In this document: one piece after another, positions 34,386 through 43,076 of the stretch
Numbering within the stretch: position 1 is the stretch's first letter
Layout of the letters: the number at the start of each line of letters is the position of its first letter
Source: Amnibacterium flavum
GTDB lineage: Bacteria; Actinomycetota; Actinomycetes; Actinomycetales; Microbacteriaceae
Length of the DNA stretch: 64,000 nt
Assembly: GCF_003097495.1 (NCBI RefSeq)
Contig: NZ_QEOP01000001.1
Location: forward strand, 372,001 to 436,000
Direction: 5' to 3'
Program-made: the position numbers and the translations under genes
The notes under the pieces: model-generated
Told to the model about the DNA's origin: nothing
Seen by the model: only the letters and a program-made list of their open reading frames with translations
The model's database searches: none

Positions 34386-35066
34386 ATGACAACGACACTC
34401 ATCACCGGGGCCAACAAGAGCCTCGGACTCGAAACCGCCCGACGACTGATCGCCGAGGGCCACACCGTGTACGCCGGCATGCGCGACCTTCAGAGCGGTG
34501 ACGCGGCTCGGGAGCTCGGGGCGATCCCGGTCCAGCTCGATGTCACCGATGCCGGCAGCGTCGAGGCGGCCCTCGCCTCACTGCCGGAGCTCGACGTTCT
34601 CGTCAACAACGCGGGAATCCTCGGCGCCTCGTTCGGCGTCGACGATCTCGACGCCGCAGCCATGGACGCCGTTCTGCAGACGAATGTCGTCGGGATCGTC
34701 CGGGTCACCCAGGCCGCTCTGCCTCTTCTGCGCCGCTCCGCGAACCCCGTCGTCGTGAACGTAGCGTCGGGTGTCGGCTGGCCGATCTTCCTGCGCACCG
34801 AGACGCGTGACGAGTTCCCGGTCGGCGCCGTCCCTTATGCGGCGTCGAAGGCGGCGGTGATCACGCTGACCGTTCAGTACGCGAAGAACCTGCCCGAGTT
34901 CCGCATCAATGCGAGCGATCCCGGATACACGGCAACCGACTTCAACGGTCACGGAGGGCACCAGACGGTCACCGAGGGAACCGACGCGACGGTCGCGCTC
35001 GCGCTCCTCGGCCAGGACGGGCCCACCGGCGAATTCCACGACCGCACGGGCCGCATCGACTACTGA
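34386..35066 (+). CDS. short-chain dehydrogenase/reductase (MLTR partner)
   Basis: 226 residues. Cofactor loop TGANKSLG, VNNAG, and YAASKAA active site. YAGMRD after strand 2 carries an arginine, which favours NADPH. It resembles the SDRs that MmyB-like regulators control, so both genes probably respond to the same lipid-like or xenobiotic ligand. It converges with the XRE-cupin gene across 17 nt. The substrate is unknown. Confidence 0.85.
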   Translation: MTTTLITGANKSLGLETARRLIAEGHTVYAGMRDLQSGDAARELGAIPVQLDVTDAGSVEAALASLPELDVLVNNAGILGASFGVDDLDAAAMDAVLQTNVVGIVRVTQAALPLLRRSANPVVVNVASGVGWPIFLRTETRDEFPVGAVPYAASKAAVITLTVQYAKNLPEFRINASDPGYTATDFNGHGGHQTVTEGTDATVALALLGQDGPTGEFHDRTGRIDY

Positions 35067-35083
35067 GCGTGCACCGGAACGGG

Positions 35084-35686
35084 TCAGTGCTGGTTCTGAC
35101 CGATGGCCAGGAAGCGGATCGGGACCTCGAGCAGCTCCTGCGGCCCGTGCGGGGCTTCGCCGTCGATGAGCAGCGAGTCGCCGGGGCGCAGGTGGTACCT
35201 GTACGAGCCGTGGCCGTAGACCATCTCGCCCTCGAGCATGTAGAAGAACTCGGTGCCGGCGTGCTGGAACTGCGGGAACACCGCCGAGCTCTCGGTCAGG
35301 GTGACGAGGGTCGGGTCGATCGCGCCGTCGATGCCTTTGAGCAGGCCGAGCTGGCGGTACTCGTGGCCGAGCCGGGTGCCGCTGCGCACGGTGACGCTGC
35401 CGCTGCCCGACGGGGTGAAGACGGCCTCGCGGTCGACATCGGCACCACGGAACAGCGCTGTGACCGGAACGCCGAGGCCATCGGCCAGCCGCTGCAGGGT
35501 GGTGAGACTCGACGATGTGGTGGCGGTCTCGACCCGGGAGATCATCGCCTTGGAGATGCCCGTCTTGGTCGCCAGGTCTGCGGATGACATGCGCTGGGCG
35601 GTGCGGTACTCGCGGACCCGTTCGGCGATGACGGCCTCAAGCCGACCGGTCGTCTCCGACTCGTCGGAGCCCTCGGTGGTCGTCAC
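35084..35686 (-). CDS. XRE-family regulator with cupin sensor domain
   Basis: 200 residues: helix-turn-helix 16-75 (RMSSADLATKTGISKAMISRVE) and a C-terminal cupin_2 domain (about 110-195; TEFFYMLEGEMVYGHGSYRYHLRPGD). The class often controls polyamine, amino-acid or sugar genes. It lies 23 nt past the ABC ATPase stop, but TAGTAT 6 nt upstream of its GTG suggests its own leaderless promoter. Confidence 0.9.
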   Translation of the reverse strand: MTTTEGSDESETTGRLEAVIAERVREYRTAQRMSSADLATKTGISKAMISRVETATTSSSLTTLQRLADGLGVPVTALFRGADVDREAVFTPSGSGSVTVRSGTRLGHEYRQLGLLKGIDGAIDPTLVTLTESSAVFPQFQHAGTEFFYMLEGEMVYGHGSYRYHLRPGDSLLIDGEAPHGPQELLEVPIRFLAIGQNQH

Positions 35687-35692
35687 CGGCTC

Positions 35693-35698
35693 ATACTA
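35693..35698 (-). promoter_or_regulatory. -10 box of the XRE-cupin gene (leaderless type)
   Basis: TAGTAT on the minus strand ends 6 nt before GTG 35686. It overlaps the intergenic space behind the ABC ATPase gene. No ribosome-binding site is visible. Confidence 0.5.
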
Positions 35699-35709
35699 TT
35701 CGGCGGTGC

Positions 35710-36789
35710 TCAGCTCTCCCGAACGTTCAGCCGCTCGCCCGACTCGCGGTCGAAGAGGTGCCAGGCTCCGGGACGGACCCGGATCCCGACCGTCGCCGAC
35801 TCCGCCATCCCGGACAGGTTCGACGCCTCGACGACGCTGGTCAGCGTCAGTCCCGACGCGGAGAGGGAGACGATCGCGCGCGGTCCGAGCAGCTCGATCA
35901 AACCGACCGTCGCTGTGGCGGGCGCCGAGATCGCACCCGGGGCCTCGACGAGCAGGTCGTCGGGCCGCACGCCGAGCGTCACGGCGCCGTCCTCCTGGTC
36001 GGTCTGCAGCTCGAAGCGCACGCCGGTCTCGGAGACGAAGGTCCCACGCTCGATCACCCCGTCGATGAGATTCATCTTGGGGCTTCCGACGAAGGCCGCG
36101 ACGAAGGTGTTCGCGGGAGCGCTGTAGACCTCGAGCGGAGTGCCCTGCTGCGCGATGCGTCCCTCCCGCATGACCACCATGCGGTCCGAGAGCGTCATCG
36201 CCTCCTCCTGGTCGTGGGTGACGTAGAGCGACGTGATGCCGAGCCGGCGCTGGATCTGGAGCAGCTCGGTTCGGGTCTCGACCCGGAGCTTGGCGTCGAG
36301 GTTGCTGAGCGGCTCGTCGAAGAGGAACACCGACGGCTGCCGGATGATGGCGCGTCCGATGGCCACCCGCTGCTGCTGCCCGCCGGAGAGGTCCTTCGGC
36401 TTGCGCCCGAGCAGGTGGCTGAGGCCGAGGGAGTCCGCGACCGAATCCGCACGCTTGAGCGCCTCGGTGCGGGGAGTCTTCGTCGCGCGCAACGGGAAGG
36501 CGATGTTCTCGCGCACGCTGAGGTGCGGGTAGAGGGCGTAGTTCTGGAACACCATCGCCACGTCGCGATCCTTGGGTTCGAGGCCCGTGACGACCCGGTC
36601 GCCGATGGCGATGTCGCCCGAGGTGATCGGTTCGAGACCGGCGAGCATCCTCAGTGACGTCGATTTGCCGCAGCCCGACGGCCCGACGAGCACCGTGAGC
36701 GAGCCGTCGGGCAGGACGAGGTTGAGGTCGTCGACGATCTGCGTCTGGCCGTAGCTCTTGCTGACGTTGGTGAATGTGACAGTTGCCAT
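35710..36789 (-). CDS. ABC sugar transporter ATPase (MalK/UgpC/MsiK type)
   Basis: 359 residues: Walker A GPSGCGKST, signature LSGGQQQR, Walker B VFLFDEPLSNLD, H-loop THDQEEAM, then the C-terminal OB/TOBE regulatory domain (about 240-359) typical of carbohydrate importers. It is the only such ATPase in the window, whereas three binding-protein/permease sets are present, so it could energise the others as MsiK does. It is the last transporter gene of the DeoR-kinase operon. Confidence 0.95.
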   Translation of the reverse strand: MATVTFTNVSKSYGQTQIVDDLNLVLPDGSLTVLVGPSGCGKSTSLRMLAGLEPITSGDIAIGDRVVTGLEPKDRDVAMVFQNYALYPHLSVRENIAFPLRATKTPRTEALKRADSVADSLGLSHLLGRKPKDLSGGQQQRVAIGRAIIRQPSVFLFDEPLSNLDAKLRVETRTELLQIQRRLGITSLYVTHDQEEAMTLSDRMVVMREGRIAQQGTPLEVYSAPANTFVAAFVGSPKMNLIDGVIERGTFVSETGVRFELQTDQEDGAVTLGVRPDDLLVEAPGAISAPATATVGLIELLGPRAIVSLSASGLTLTSVVEASNLSGMAESATVGIRVRPGAWHLFDRESGERLNVRES

Positions 36790-36809
36790 CAGTTCTCTTC
36801 TTTCGAAAC

Positions 36810-37625
36810 CTAAGACTTGACCGCGCCGCCGCTGATGCCCTGGACGAGCTTGCGCTGGATGAAGAAGCTCGCGATCACGACGGGGATCACGGCGATGAGG
36901 ATGGCGGCGCTCATGGAACCGAGCTGGACGCCGCGGAAGGTATTGAACCCTGCGATGGCCACCGGGAGGATCGCCGCCTTGCCGGGCGCGAGGATCAGTC
37001 CGTAGAACATGTCGTTCCAGGACAGGGTGAAGCCGAAGATGGCCGCCGCTCCGAGCCCGGGCAGCACCTGCGGGAGGACGACCCGCCAGAACGCGCCGAA
37101 CCGGCTGAAGCCGTCGACGCGCGCCTGCTCCTCGAGCGAGCGGGGCACCGCCTCGAAGAAGCCGATGAGGAACCAGGTGACGACGGGGAGCACGAAACTC
37201 AGGTGGGCGAAGATCACCGGCACGAGGGTGTCGTTCAACCGGAGCGCGTACGCCATGGTGAGGAACGGGAACACCAGCACGGCCGGCGGAAGCACCTGGG
37301 CCGCGAGCATGCCGAACCTCGTCGCCGTTCCGCCCGCCCGGTACTTGGCGATCACGTAGGCGCCCGAGCTGCCGACGACGACACTGATCAGAACGGTCGT
37401 CAGTCCGACGATGGCACTCCGTCCGGCGGCGTCGAGGATGCCCGACGAGAGCACGTTCTCCCAGCTCGCGAAGGTCGGAGCGAAGAACACCAGGTTCGGG
37501 TCGTTCAGCTGCGACGGTGTCTTGAAGCTCGCCAGGGCGATCCAGATCATCGGGAACAGGACGAAGATCGCTGCGGCCCACAGCAGTGCGATGCGTGCGA
37601 TCGCCAACCCGCTGACTCGTCTCAT
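36810..37625 (-). CDS. ABC sugar transporter permease (MalG type)
   Basis: 271 residues, six helices, EAA loop SLEEQARVDGFSRFGAFWRVVLP. It overlaps the upstream permease stop by 4 nt and is followed after 20 nt by the ATPase gene. Together with the next subunit it forms the channel of sugar importer 2. Confidence 0.93.
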   Translation of the reverse strand: MRRVSGLAIARIALLWAAAIFVLFPMIWIALASFKTPSQLNDPNLVFFAPTFASWENVLSSGILDAAGRSAIVGLTTVLISVVVGSSGAYVIAKYRAGGTATRFGMLAAQVLPPAVLVFPFLTMAYALRLNDTLVPVIFAHLSFVLPVVTWFLIGFFEAVPRSLEEQARVDGFSRFGAFWRVVLPQVLPGLGAAAIFGFTLSWNDMFYGLILAPGKAAILPVAIAGFNTFRGVQLGSMSAAILIAVIPVVIASFFIQRKLVQGISGGAVKS

Positions 37626-38473
37626 GCGCTTCGGTTCCTCTCGAGTCGACGGAAGGCGACGACGATCACGGTGAGCACGACGGCCAGCACGACGAACGCC
37701 ATCGACGACGCCTCACCCAGGCGGAAGAACTGGATGCCGGTCTGATAGGTGAAGTACTGGATGGTCTGCGTCTCGGTGCCCGGACCGCCCCGGGTGGTCG
37801 CGTAGACGTATTCGAACACCTTGAGGGCGTCGAGCGCGCGCAGCAGGATCGCTACCACCAGCACGGGCGCCAGCAGCGGCAGTGTGATGCGGCGGAAGAT
37901 GTACCAAGGGCCGCCGCCGTCGACACGGGCGGCCTCGAGCGGCTGCTTCGGGATGGACTCGAGTCCCGCGAGAAGCAGCAGGACCATGAACGGCGTCCAC
38001 TGCCAGACGTCGATGAAGGCGAGCGTGAAGAGCGCCCGCCCGGGCCCGAAGAAGTCGTAGTTGATCCCGATACCGCGCAGCAGTTCGGGGATGGCGCCGA
38101 TCTGGTCGTTGAGCAGGAAGCGGAACGTGAGCCCGACCGCGATCGGGGTGATGAACATGGGCGCCAGCAGCATCGAGCGGGTGACGTCGCGCGCCCACTT
38201 CTGCTTCTGCAACGACAGGGCGATGGCCAGACCGATCACGAGCTCGAGCCCGACCGCCACGACGACGTAGAGGGCCGTGACGCCGAACGCCTCCCAGAAC
38301 GATGCGTTGGTGAAGGTCGACGCGTAGTTCGCGATGCCGACGATGTCGGGGGCGCCGCGATCGGTGAGTTTGTAGTCGGTGAAGCTCAGGTAGAGGGCGT
38401 AGAGCAGCGGGAACCCGACGACCGCGACGAACACGGCGATGAGGGGCGCGAGCATCCCGTATTTGAATCTCAC
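37622..38473 (-). CDS. ABC sugar transporter permease (MalF type)
   Basis: About 283 residues, six helices, EAA loop LEAARVDGGGPWYIFRRITLP. Start chosen at GTG 38473 because AAAGGA lies 8 nt upstream; the in-frame ATG at 38482 directly abuts that sequence and would leave no spacer. It overlaps the MalG-type gene. Confidence 0.9.
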   Translation of the reverse strand: MRFKYGMLAPLIAVFVAVVGFPLLYALYLSFTDYKLTDRGAPDIVGIANYASTFTNASFWEAFGVTALYVVVAVGLELVIGLAIALSLQKQKWARDVTRSMLLAPMFITPIAVGLTFRFLLNDQIGAIPELLRGIGINYDFFGPGRALFTLAFIDVWQWTPFMVLLLLAGLESIPKQPLEAARVDGGGPWYIFRRITLPLLAPVLVVAILLRALDALKVFEYVYATTRGGPGTETQTIQYFTYQTGIQFFRLGEASSMAFVVLAVVLTVIVVAFRRLERNRSA

Positions 38474-38519
38474 GATCCGCATCCTTTCCGCGTCATCGGG
38501 TGTCGGGTTCCCATCCGTC

Positions 38520-39830
38520 TCAGCCCTGGATCTTGACCGCGGCGGCCTGCGCTGCGCTCAGAGCGTCCTCGACGCTCTTCGTGCCTGCCACGGCTTCGTT
38601 CAGCTCGGTTCCGACGGCCTGGATCATCTCCTCGCCGCCGGCGCCCTGGCTGAGCGGTGCTGCGTCGGAGAGGATCTCCTTGACCGCCTCGTAGTAGTCC
38701 GCGCCGAAGCCGTCGTCGAGGACCGCTTGGTCCTCGAGGGTGCTCTCGCGGATCGCGGCGCCGCCGGCGCTGACGCGCTCGACGTCCACGGCCTTCGAGG
38801 TGATCCAGGACGCGAACGCCCATGCGGCGTCGGGTGCTCCCGAGTTGGTCGGAATCGCCCAGCTCCAGGCGCCGAGCACCTGCTTGCCACCGGGCATCGG
38901 CGCGAGCTTGAACTGGCCGGCCAGGTCGCCGGAGGCGCCGTCGGGGTCGTTCAGTGCGGGGAGGTTCCAGTTGTAGCTGATCATCGAGGCAGCCTCTCCG
39001 CTCGAGACCGAGCGGAACGCCTCGTCGAAGGCCCAGTTGAGGCTGTTGTCCGGGGCGGCGTTCTCGTACGCGGTGATGTACGCCTCGAGTGCGGCCTTGG
39101 CCTCGGGGGTGTCGAGGCTGGGGTTGCCCTCGTCGTCGTAGATCGAGCCGCCGGCTGCGAACAGCCAGTTGGCCCACTCCTCGAAGATCTTGTATCCGCG
39201 CTGCGGCTGCATCGCGATGCCCGAGCGATCGGCGGTGGTCAGCTGCTGGACGTCGTCGACGAGCTCGTCGAGGGTCGTCGGGACCGAGAGCCCCGCCTCC
39301 TCGTAGTCGGCCGTGTTGTAGAGGTAGCCGAGCGCGTAGTTGTAGAACGGCACCCCGTATCGGACGTCGTCGACGGTCGTGATGTCGGTGAGCGGGGTGA
39401 AGAAGTCGTCGGCGTCGTAATCGGTCGTCGAGTCGATCCGCTCGTCGAGCGGCTCGAGGAAGCCCGCCTGCGCGAAGTCGACCATCCACGGGTTGTCCGC
39501 CACGATCAGGTCGTAGGCGGGGTCCGGTGACTGGAACGACGAGACGAGCTTGTCGCGCATCTGGTCGAAGGTGAGGGATTCGATGTCGATCGTGATGTCG
39601 GGGTAGACCGTGTTGAACTCCGACACCAGCTCTTTGACGATGTCGGTGTCCGGCACGTTCTCCATCAGGATGCGGACGGTCCCCTCGGTGTCGGTGGGGA
39701 TGTCGCCGAGTCCGGATGATTCGACTTCGGCGGGGCCTCCCGATCCGGCGCATCCGGTGAGCGCGATCGCGATCGCGCTCGTCAGGGCAACGCCGGCGGC
39801 GAACCGACCCGATTTCTTGGTGAGTGACAT
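38520..39830 (-). CDS. ABC sugar transporter solute-binding lipoprotein
   Basis: 436 residues. Lipobox LTGC with the lipidated Cys at position 27, then a family-1 extracellular solute-binding fold (IVADNPWMVDFAQAGFLEPLD, AMQPQRGYKIFEEWANWLFAAGG). The ATG follows AGGA. It lies between the SDR and the permeases. The ligand may be a sugar alcohol or pentose, judged only from the FGGY kinase and SDR partners. Confidence 0.93.
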   Translation of the reverse strand: MSLTKKSGRFAAGVALTSAIAIALTGCAGSGGPAEVESSGLGDIPTDTEGTVRILMENVPDTDIVKELVSEFNTVYPDITIDIESLTFDQMRDKLVSSFQSPDPAYDLIVADNPWMVDFAQAGFLEPLDERIDSTTDYDADDFFTPLTDITTVDDVRYGVPFYNYALGYLYNTADYEEAGLSVPTTLDELVDDVQQLTTADRSGIAMQPQRGYKIFEEWANWLFAAGGSIYDDEGNPSLDTPEAKAALEAYITAYENAAPDNSLNWAFDEAFRSVSSGEAASMISYNWNLPALNDPDGASGDLAGQFKLAPMPGGKQVLGAWSWAIPTNSGAPDAAWAFASWITSKAVDVERVSAGGAAIRESTLEDQAVLDDGFGADYYEAVKEILSDAAPLSQGAGGEEMIQAVGTELNEAVAGTKSVEDALSAAQAAAVKIQG

Positions 39831-39868
39831 GACAGGTCCTTTGCTGGAGGGTGCGGGTGGGAAAGAGG

Positions 39869-40639
39869 TCAGTCCATGAAGGCGCCGCCGTTGATCGCGA
39901 GCGCCTCTCCGGTCATGAAGGCGGAATCGTCGCCGAGCAGGAACGCCACGACCCGCGCGACGTCCTCCGGCTGCTCGAGCCGGCCGAGGGGCGTGTCGTC
40001 GATCCAGAGCTGCTTGACGGCCTCGGGTTCGGTGCCGCGCAGCTCGGCCTCCCAGGCCAGCTCGCGCTCCTGCATCGGTGTCGCGACGTAGCCGGGGCAG
40101 ATGCTGTTGACGCGGATGCCGTGCTCGGCGAGCTCGAAGGCCATCGCCTGGGTGAGCCCGACGACCCCGAACTTCGAGGCGACGTAGTCGGCGAGGAAGG
40201 GGACCTTGCCCTGCTTGCCGGCCATCGAAGCGGTGTTGACGATGGCACCGCGTCGGCCGGTGCGGACCATGGCGCGCGCGGCGGCCTGCCCGCAGACGAA
40301 GACTCCCTTGAGGTTGATCTCGAGGGTCTTGTCGTACTTCTCGATGGGCATCTCGAGGAAGCGCTGCATGAAGGAGATGCCGGCGTTGCTGACCCAGGCG
40401 TCGAGGCCCAGGCGATCGGCGACGTCGTCGGCGACCCGCGCCGCGTCGTCGGGTGAGCTGACGTTCAGCACCGCGGACTCGTGGGACTGCCCCGCGCTCG
40501 AGTCGAGACCGGCTGCGGCCTGTTCGGCGGCCTCGCCGTTGATGTCGGAGACGACGACCTGCCACCCGCGCTCGGCGAGAGTGGAGGCGATGGTCCGACC
40601 GATGCCCGATCCGGCTCCGGTGACGACGACGGTCTTCAT
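39869..40639 (-). CDS. short-chain dehydrogenase/reductase, polyol or sugar dehydrogenase
   Basis: 256 residues: TGAGSGIG, SDINGE after strand 2 (NAD-type), VSNAG, YVASKFG, and a C terminus close to polyol-type SDRs (GGAFMD). Its ATG overlaps the FGGY kinase stop (ATGA). In such operons the SDR oxidises the imported polyol to a ketose that the kinase phosphorylates, or the reverse order. The substrate is not identifiable from sequence. Confidence 0.88.
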   Translation of the reverse strand: MKTVVVTGAGSGIGRTIASTLAERGWQVVVSDINGEAAEQAAAGLDSSAGQSHESAVLNVSSPDDAARVADDVADRLGLDAWVSNAGISFMQRFLEMPIEKYDKTLEINLKGVFVCGQAAARAMVRTGRRGAIVNTASMAGKQGKVPFLADYVASKFGVVGLTQAMAFELAEHGIRVNSICPGYVATPMQERELAWEAELRGTEPEAVKQLWIDDTPLGRLEQPEDVARVVAFLLGDDSAFMTGEALAINGGAFMD

Positions 40640-42120
40640 TGGCGGGTTCTCCTTGCCAGTTTGTGCGAGATCGGGGCGACGGCCGCACCGAGCTCGCGCC
40701 ATTCGAGGTAGGCGCGGTCGTAGATCTCGACCTTGTGCGGGTCGGGGACGACGGGGGATCCGAGGGTGATGAAGCGGGCGGTGTCGGACCAGTCGTCGAG
40801 CGATCCGATTCCGACGGCCGCGATGAGAGCCGCGCCGAGCGAGGCACCAGGGTGATCGACGACGGGGAACATCTCGGTGCCCAGCACCTCGGAATGGATC
40901 TGCTTCCAGAGGGTCGACTTGCTGCCGCCGTTGGTGATCGACACCCGACCCAGCTCGATGCCCATGTCGCGGAACACCTCGACGTGGTGGCGGAATCCGA
41001 ACGCGATCGCCTCGAGGACCGAGCGGTAGAGGTCGGCTCTGGTGTTGCCGAGGTGCAGACCCGCGAACGTTCCACGCAGGTCGGGGTCGTGCAGCGGGCT
41101 CTTCTCACCGAGGAAGTAGGGAAGGCAGAGCACCTCGGCGGGTCGGCTCTCGGTCGCCTCGATGTCGAGCTGGGCGAGCGATTCGCCCCCGATGAGGCCC
41201 TGGTACCAGCGGATGAGACTGCCGCTGGTGGCCATGCAGCCGTTGGGCAGCCAGCGGCCGGGCACCGGGTGGGCGTCGAGGTAGAGGCGCTGGTCGACGA
41301 TGGGGGTGTCGCTGGCCACCAGGATGTCGCCGGCACCGCCGAGTTTGACGAGCCAGTCGCCGTGCTTCTCGACCCCGGCCGCGAATGCGGACAGGACGTG
41401 GTCGGCTCCGCCGACGACGAGTGTCGTTCCCGTCCGCAGTCCGGTGCGCTCGGCGATCGAGGCGCTGACGGATCCGACGACGCTGCCCGGTGCCTGAACC
41501 GGGGGCACCAGGTCGGCGTCGAGGCCGGCAGCGGCGAACACCTGCGGCACCGGCTCTCCGGCGATGGTGAACAGACCCGATTCGAGCGCCCAGTTCAGTT
41601 CGACGTGAGGCTCCGCGCCCAGTGCCATGAGCACCCAGTCGTACGAGCCCACGATGAACCGGGCGGCAGCGAGGTCTTCGGGGCGGTTCTCGTGGAACCA
41701 GCGAATCGTCGGGGCGACCGATTGTTGGGTGAGCGCCGACCCGGTGAGGGCCACGAGGTCGAGGTCGGTCAGCTGGCCCGCGAGGCGGTCGACCTGGTCG
41801 TTGGCGCGAGCGTCGTTCTGCAGGAGCGCACGACCCACGGGTGCGCCGTCGTCGCCGACGAGGATGACCGCGGGAACCATGCCCGAGGTCGCCAGCGCGC
41901 CGATCTCGGAGGCATCCACCGAGGACTCCGCGAGGAGCTGCTGGATCGAGTCGATGATGTTGGCGAGCCACTGCGCGGGGTCGGCTTCCGCCCAACCCGC
42001 GTTCGGGCTGTACAACGTGGCCTCGCGGGAGGCCTGGGCGACGATGCCGCGTTCGGTGTCGAAGAGGACGGTCTTCGTACCGGTCGTGCCGATGTCGATG
42101 CCGATCGTGTAGCGGCTCAT
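40636..42120 (-). CDS. FGGY-family carbohydrate kinase
   Basis: 494 residues with the two-domain actin-like fold: phosphate-1 loop IGIDIGTTGTKTVLFD at the N terminus, TTLVVGGADH in the second lobe, and NGGSKSTLWKQIHSEVLG near the C terminus. It resembles xylulokinase-type members. The catalytic base is probably D234-like in the GGADH region. It is coupled on both sides (4-nt overlaps with DeoR and SDR). It phosphorylates the sugar imported by the downstream ABC system. Confidence 0.92.
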   Translation of the reverse strand: MSRYTIGIDIGTTGTKTVLFDTERGIVAQASREATLYSPNAGWAEADPAQWLANIIDSIQQLLAESSVDASEIGALATSGMVPAVILVGDDGAPVGRALLQNDARANDQVDRLAGQLTDLDLVALTGSALTQQSVAPTIRWFHENRPEDLAAARFIVGSYDWVLMALGAEPHVELNWALESGLFTIAGEPVPQVFAAAGLDADLVPPVQAPGSVVGSVSASIAERTGLRTGTTLVVGGADHVLSAFAAGVEKHGDWLVKLGGAGDILVASDTPIVDQRLYLDAHPVPGRWLPNGCMATSGSLIRWYQGLIGGESLAQLDIEATESRPAEVLCLPYFLGEKSPLHDPDLRGTFAGLHLGNTRADLYRSVLEAIAFGFRHHVEVFRDMGIELGRVSITNGGSKSTLWKQIHSEVLGTEMFPVVDHPGASLGAALIAAVGIGSLDDWSDTARFITLGSPVVPDPHKVEIYDRAYLEWRELGAAVAPISHKLARRTRQ

Positions 42121-42926
42121 GCGCTCGCCGCGCCCAGGTCGGCTGCCTCGCGCCCCGGTCCCGGAACGCAGACCACGTTGGCGCCGACGGCGCGTGCTCC
42201 GACCAGGGCGGGGTGATCGGTGGGGCCGTCGGTGACGAGCGCGTCGACGGCGCTGAGGGGCGCGATGCTCATGAGCTGCACCCGGCCGAGCTTGGTCTCG
42301 TCGGCGACGACGATCACGCGGTCGGCCGCCTTCATCGCCGCGCGCTTCACGCTGCCCTCTTCACGGTGGTACTCGGAGACGCCGCGGTCGGAGTCGACAC
42401 CGGCGATGCCCATGACGTAGGTGTCGCAGTTGTACCGACTGAAGGTCTCCTCGGTCTCGGAGCCGATCAGGCTCAACTCGCCGGGCCGCACGCGCCCACC
42501 GGCCATGAGCACGGTGGTGTCGGGCTCATCGGCGAGTTCGACGGCGACCAGGATGCTGGGCGTGACGATGGTGAGGGCGAGGCCCCGCCCCCTGATGGCC
42601 TTCGCGACCGCCAGGACCGAGCTGCCGCTGTCGAGGATCACGGTCTCGTGGGGCTGCAGCAGATCGACCGCGGCTTCGGCAATGTGCATCTTGCCCTCGG
42701 CGGCCGCGGCGGCTCGCGTCTCGAAGGATGGCTCGGCCGCCTTGCCGCGCAGCAGGATGGCGCCTCCGACGACGCGACGCACGATGCCCGACGCCTCGAG
42801 GGCTTCGACGTCGCGCCGGATGGTCATCGCGGAGACGTCGAACTCCTCGGCGAGCGTCGCGAAGTCGATCTCGCCGTCGGCGATGACGCGCTGTTCGATC
42901 AGCGCCCTTCGCGTCTTAGCTGCCAT
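42117..42926 (-). CDS. DeoR/GlpR-family transcriptional regulator
   Basis: 269 residues. DeoR helix-turn-helix at about 6-55 (IDFATLAEEFDVSAMTIRRDVEAL) and the DeoRC sugar-phosphate sensor (EEGSVKRAAMKAADRVIVVADETKLG). It is the first gene of the kinase-importer operon and overlaps the kinase start. The effector is probably the phosphosugar made by that kinase. No clear ribosome-binding site precedes its ATG. Confidence 0.92.
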   Translation of the reverse strand: MAAKTRRALIEQRVIADGEIDFATLAEEFDVSAMTIRRDVEALEASGIVRRVVGGAILLRGKAAEPSFETRAAAAAEGKMHIAEAAVDLLQPHETVILDSGSSVLAVAKAIRGRGLALTIVTPSILVAVELADEPDTTVLMAGGRVRPGELSLIGSETEETFSRYNCDTYVMGIAGVDSDRGVSEYHREEGSVKRAAMKAADRVIVVADETKLGRVQLMSIAPLSAVDALVTDGPTDHPALVGARAVGANVVCVPGPGREAADLGAASA

Positions 42927-43076
42927 AGCTACATCCAAACCGACTTTTGTTACTCGATCACACTTCGTGTGTTTCAAACATGTAAATTCACCGCACTTCG
43001 CCGCGGTATGTGTGAATATATGACAGACAAGGGCCGTCGTCTAGTACGCCGGCACATCTCAAACGAAAGGCTCGCA
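42927..43076. promoter_or_regulatory. divergent promoter region with short palindromes, DeoR/BtpA
   Basis: 150 bp, distinctly AT-richer than its surroundings. It holds the perfect inverted repeat CACAC-TTC-GTGTG (42959-42971), an adjacent TTTCAAACATGTAAA (42972-42986) and GTGTGAATATATGA (about 43010-43023), a plausible -10 zone for the BtpA gene. These are candidate DeoR sites. Confidence 0.5.

Noticed and set aside
39831-41336. N-terminal extension of the second sugar-binding protein
   Set aside because: It would run out of frame through the SDR and kinase genes; the lipobox after ATG 39830 defines the start.
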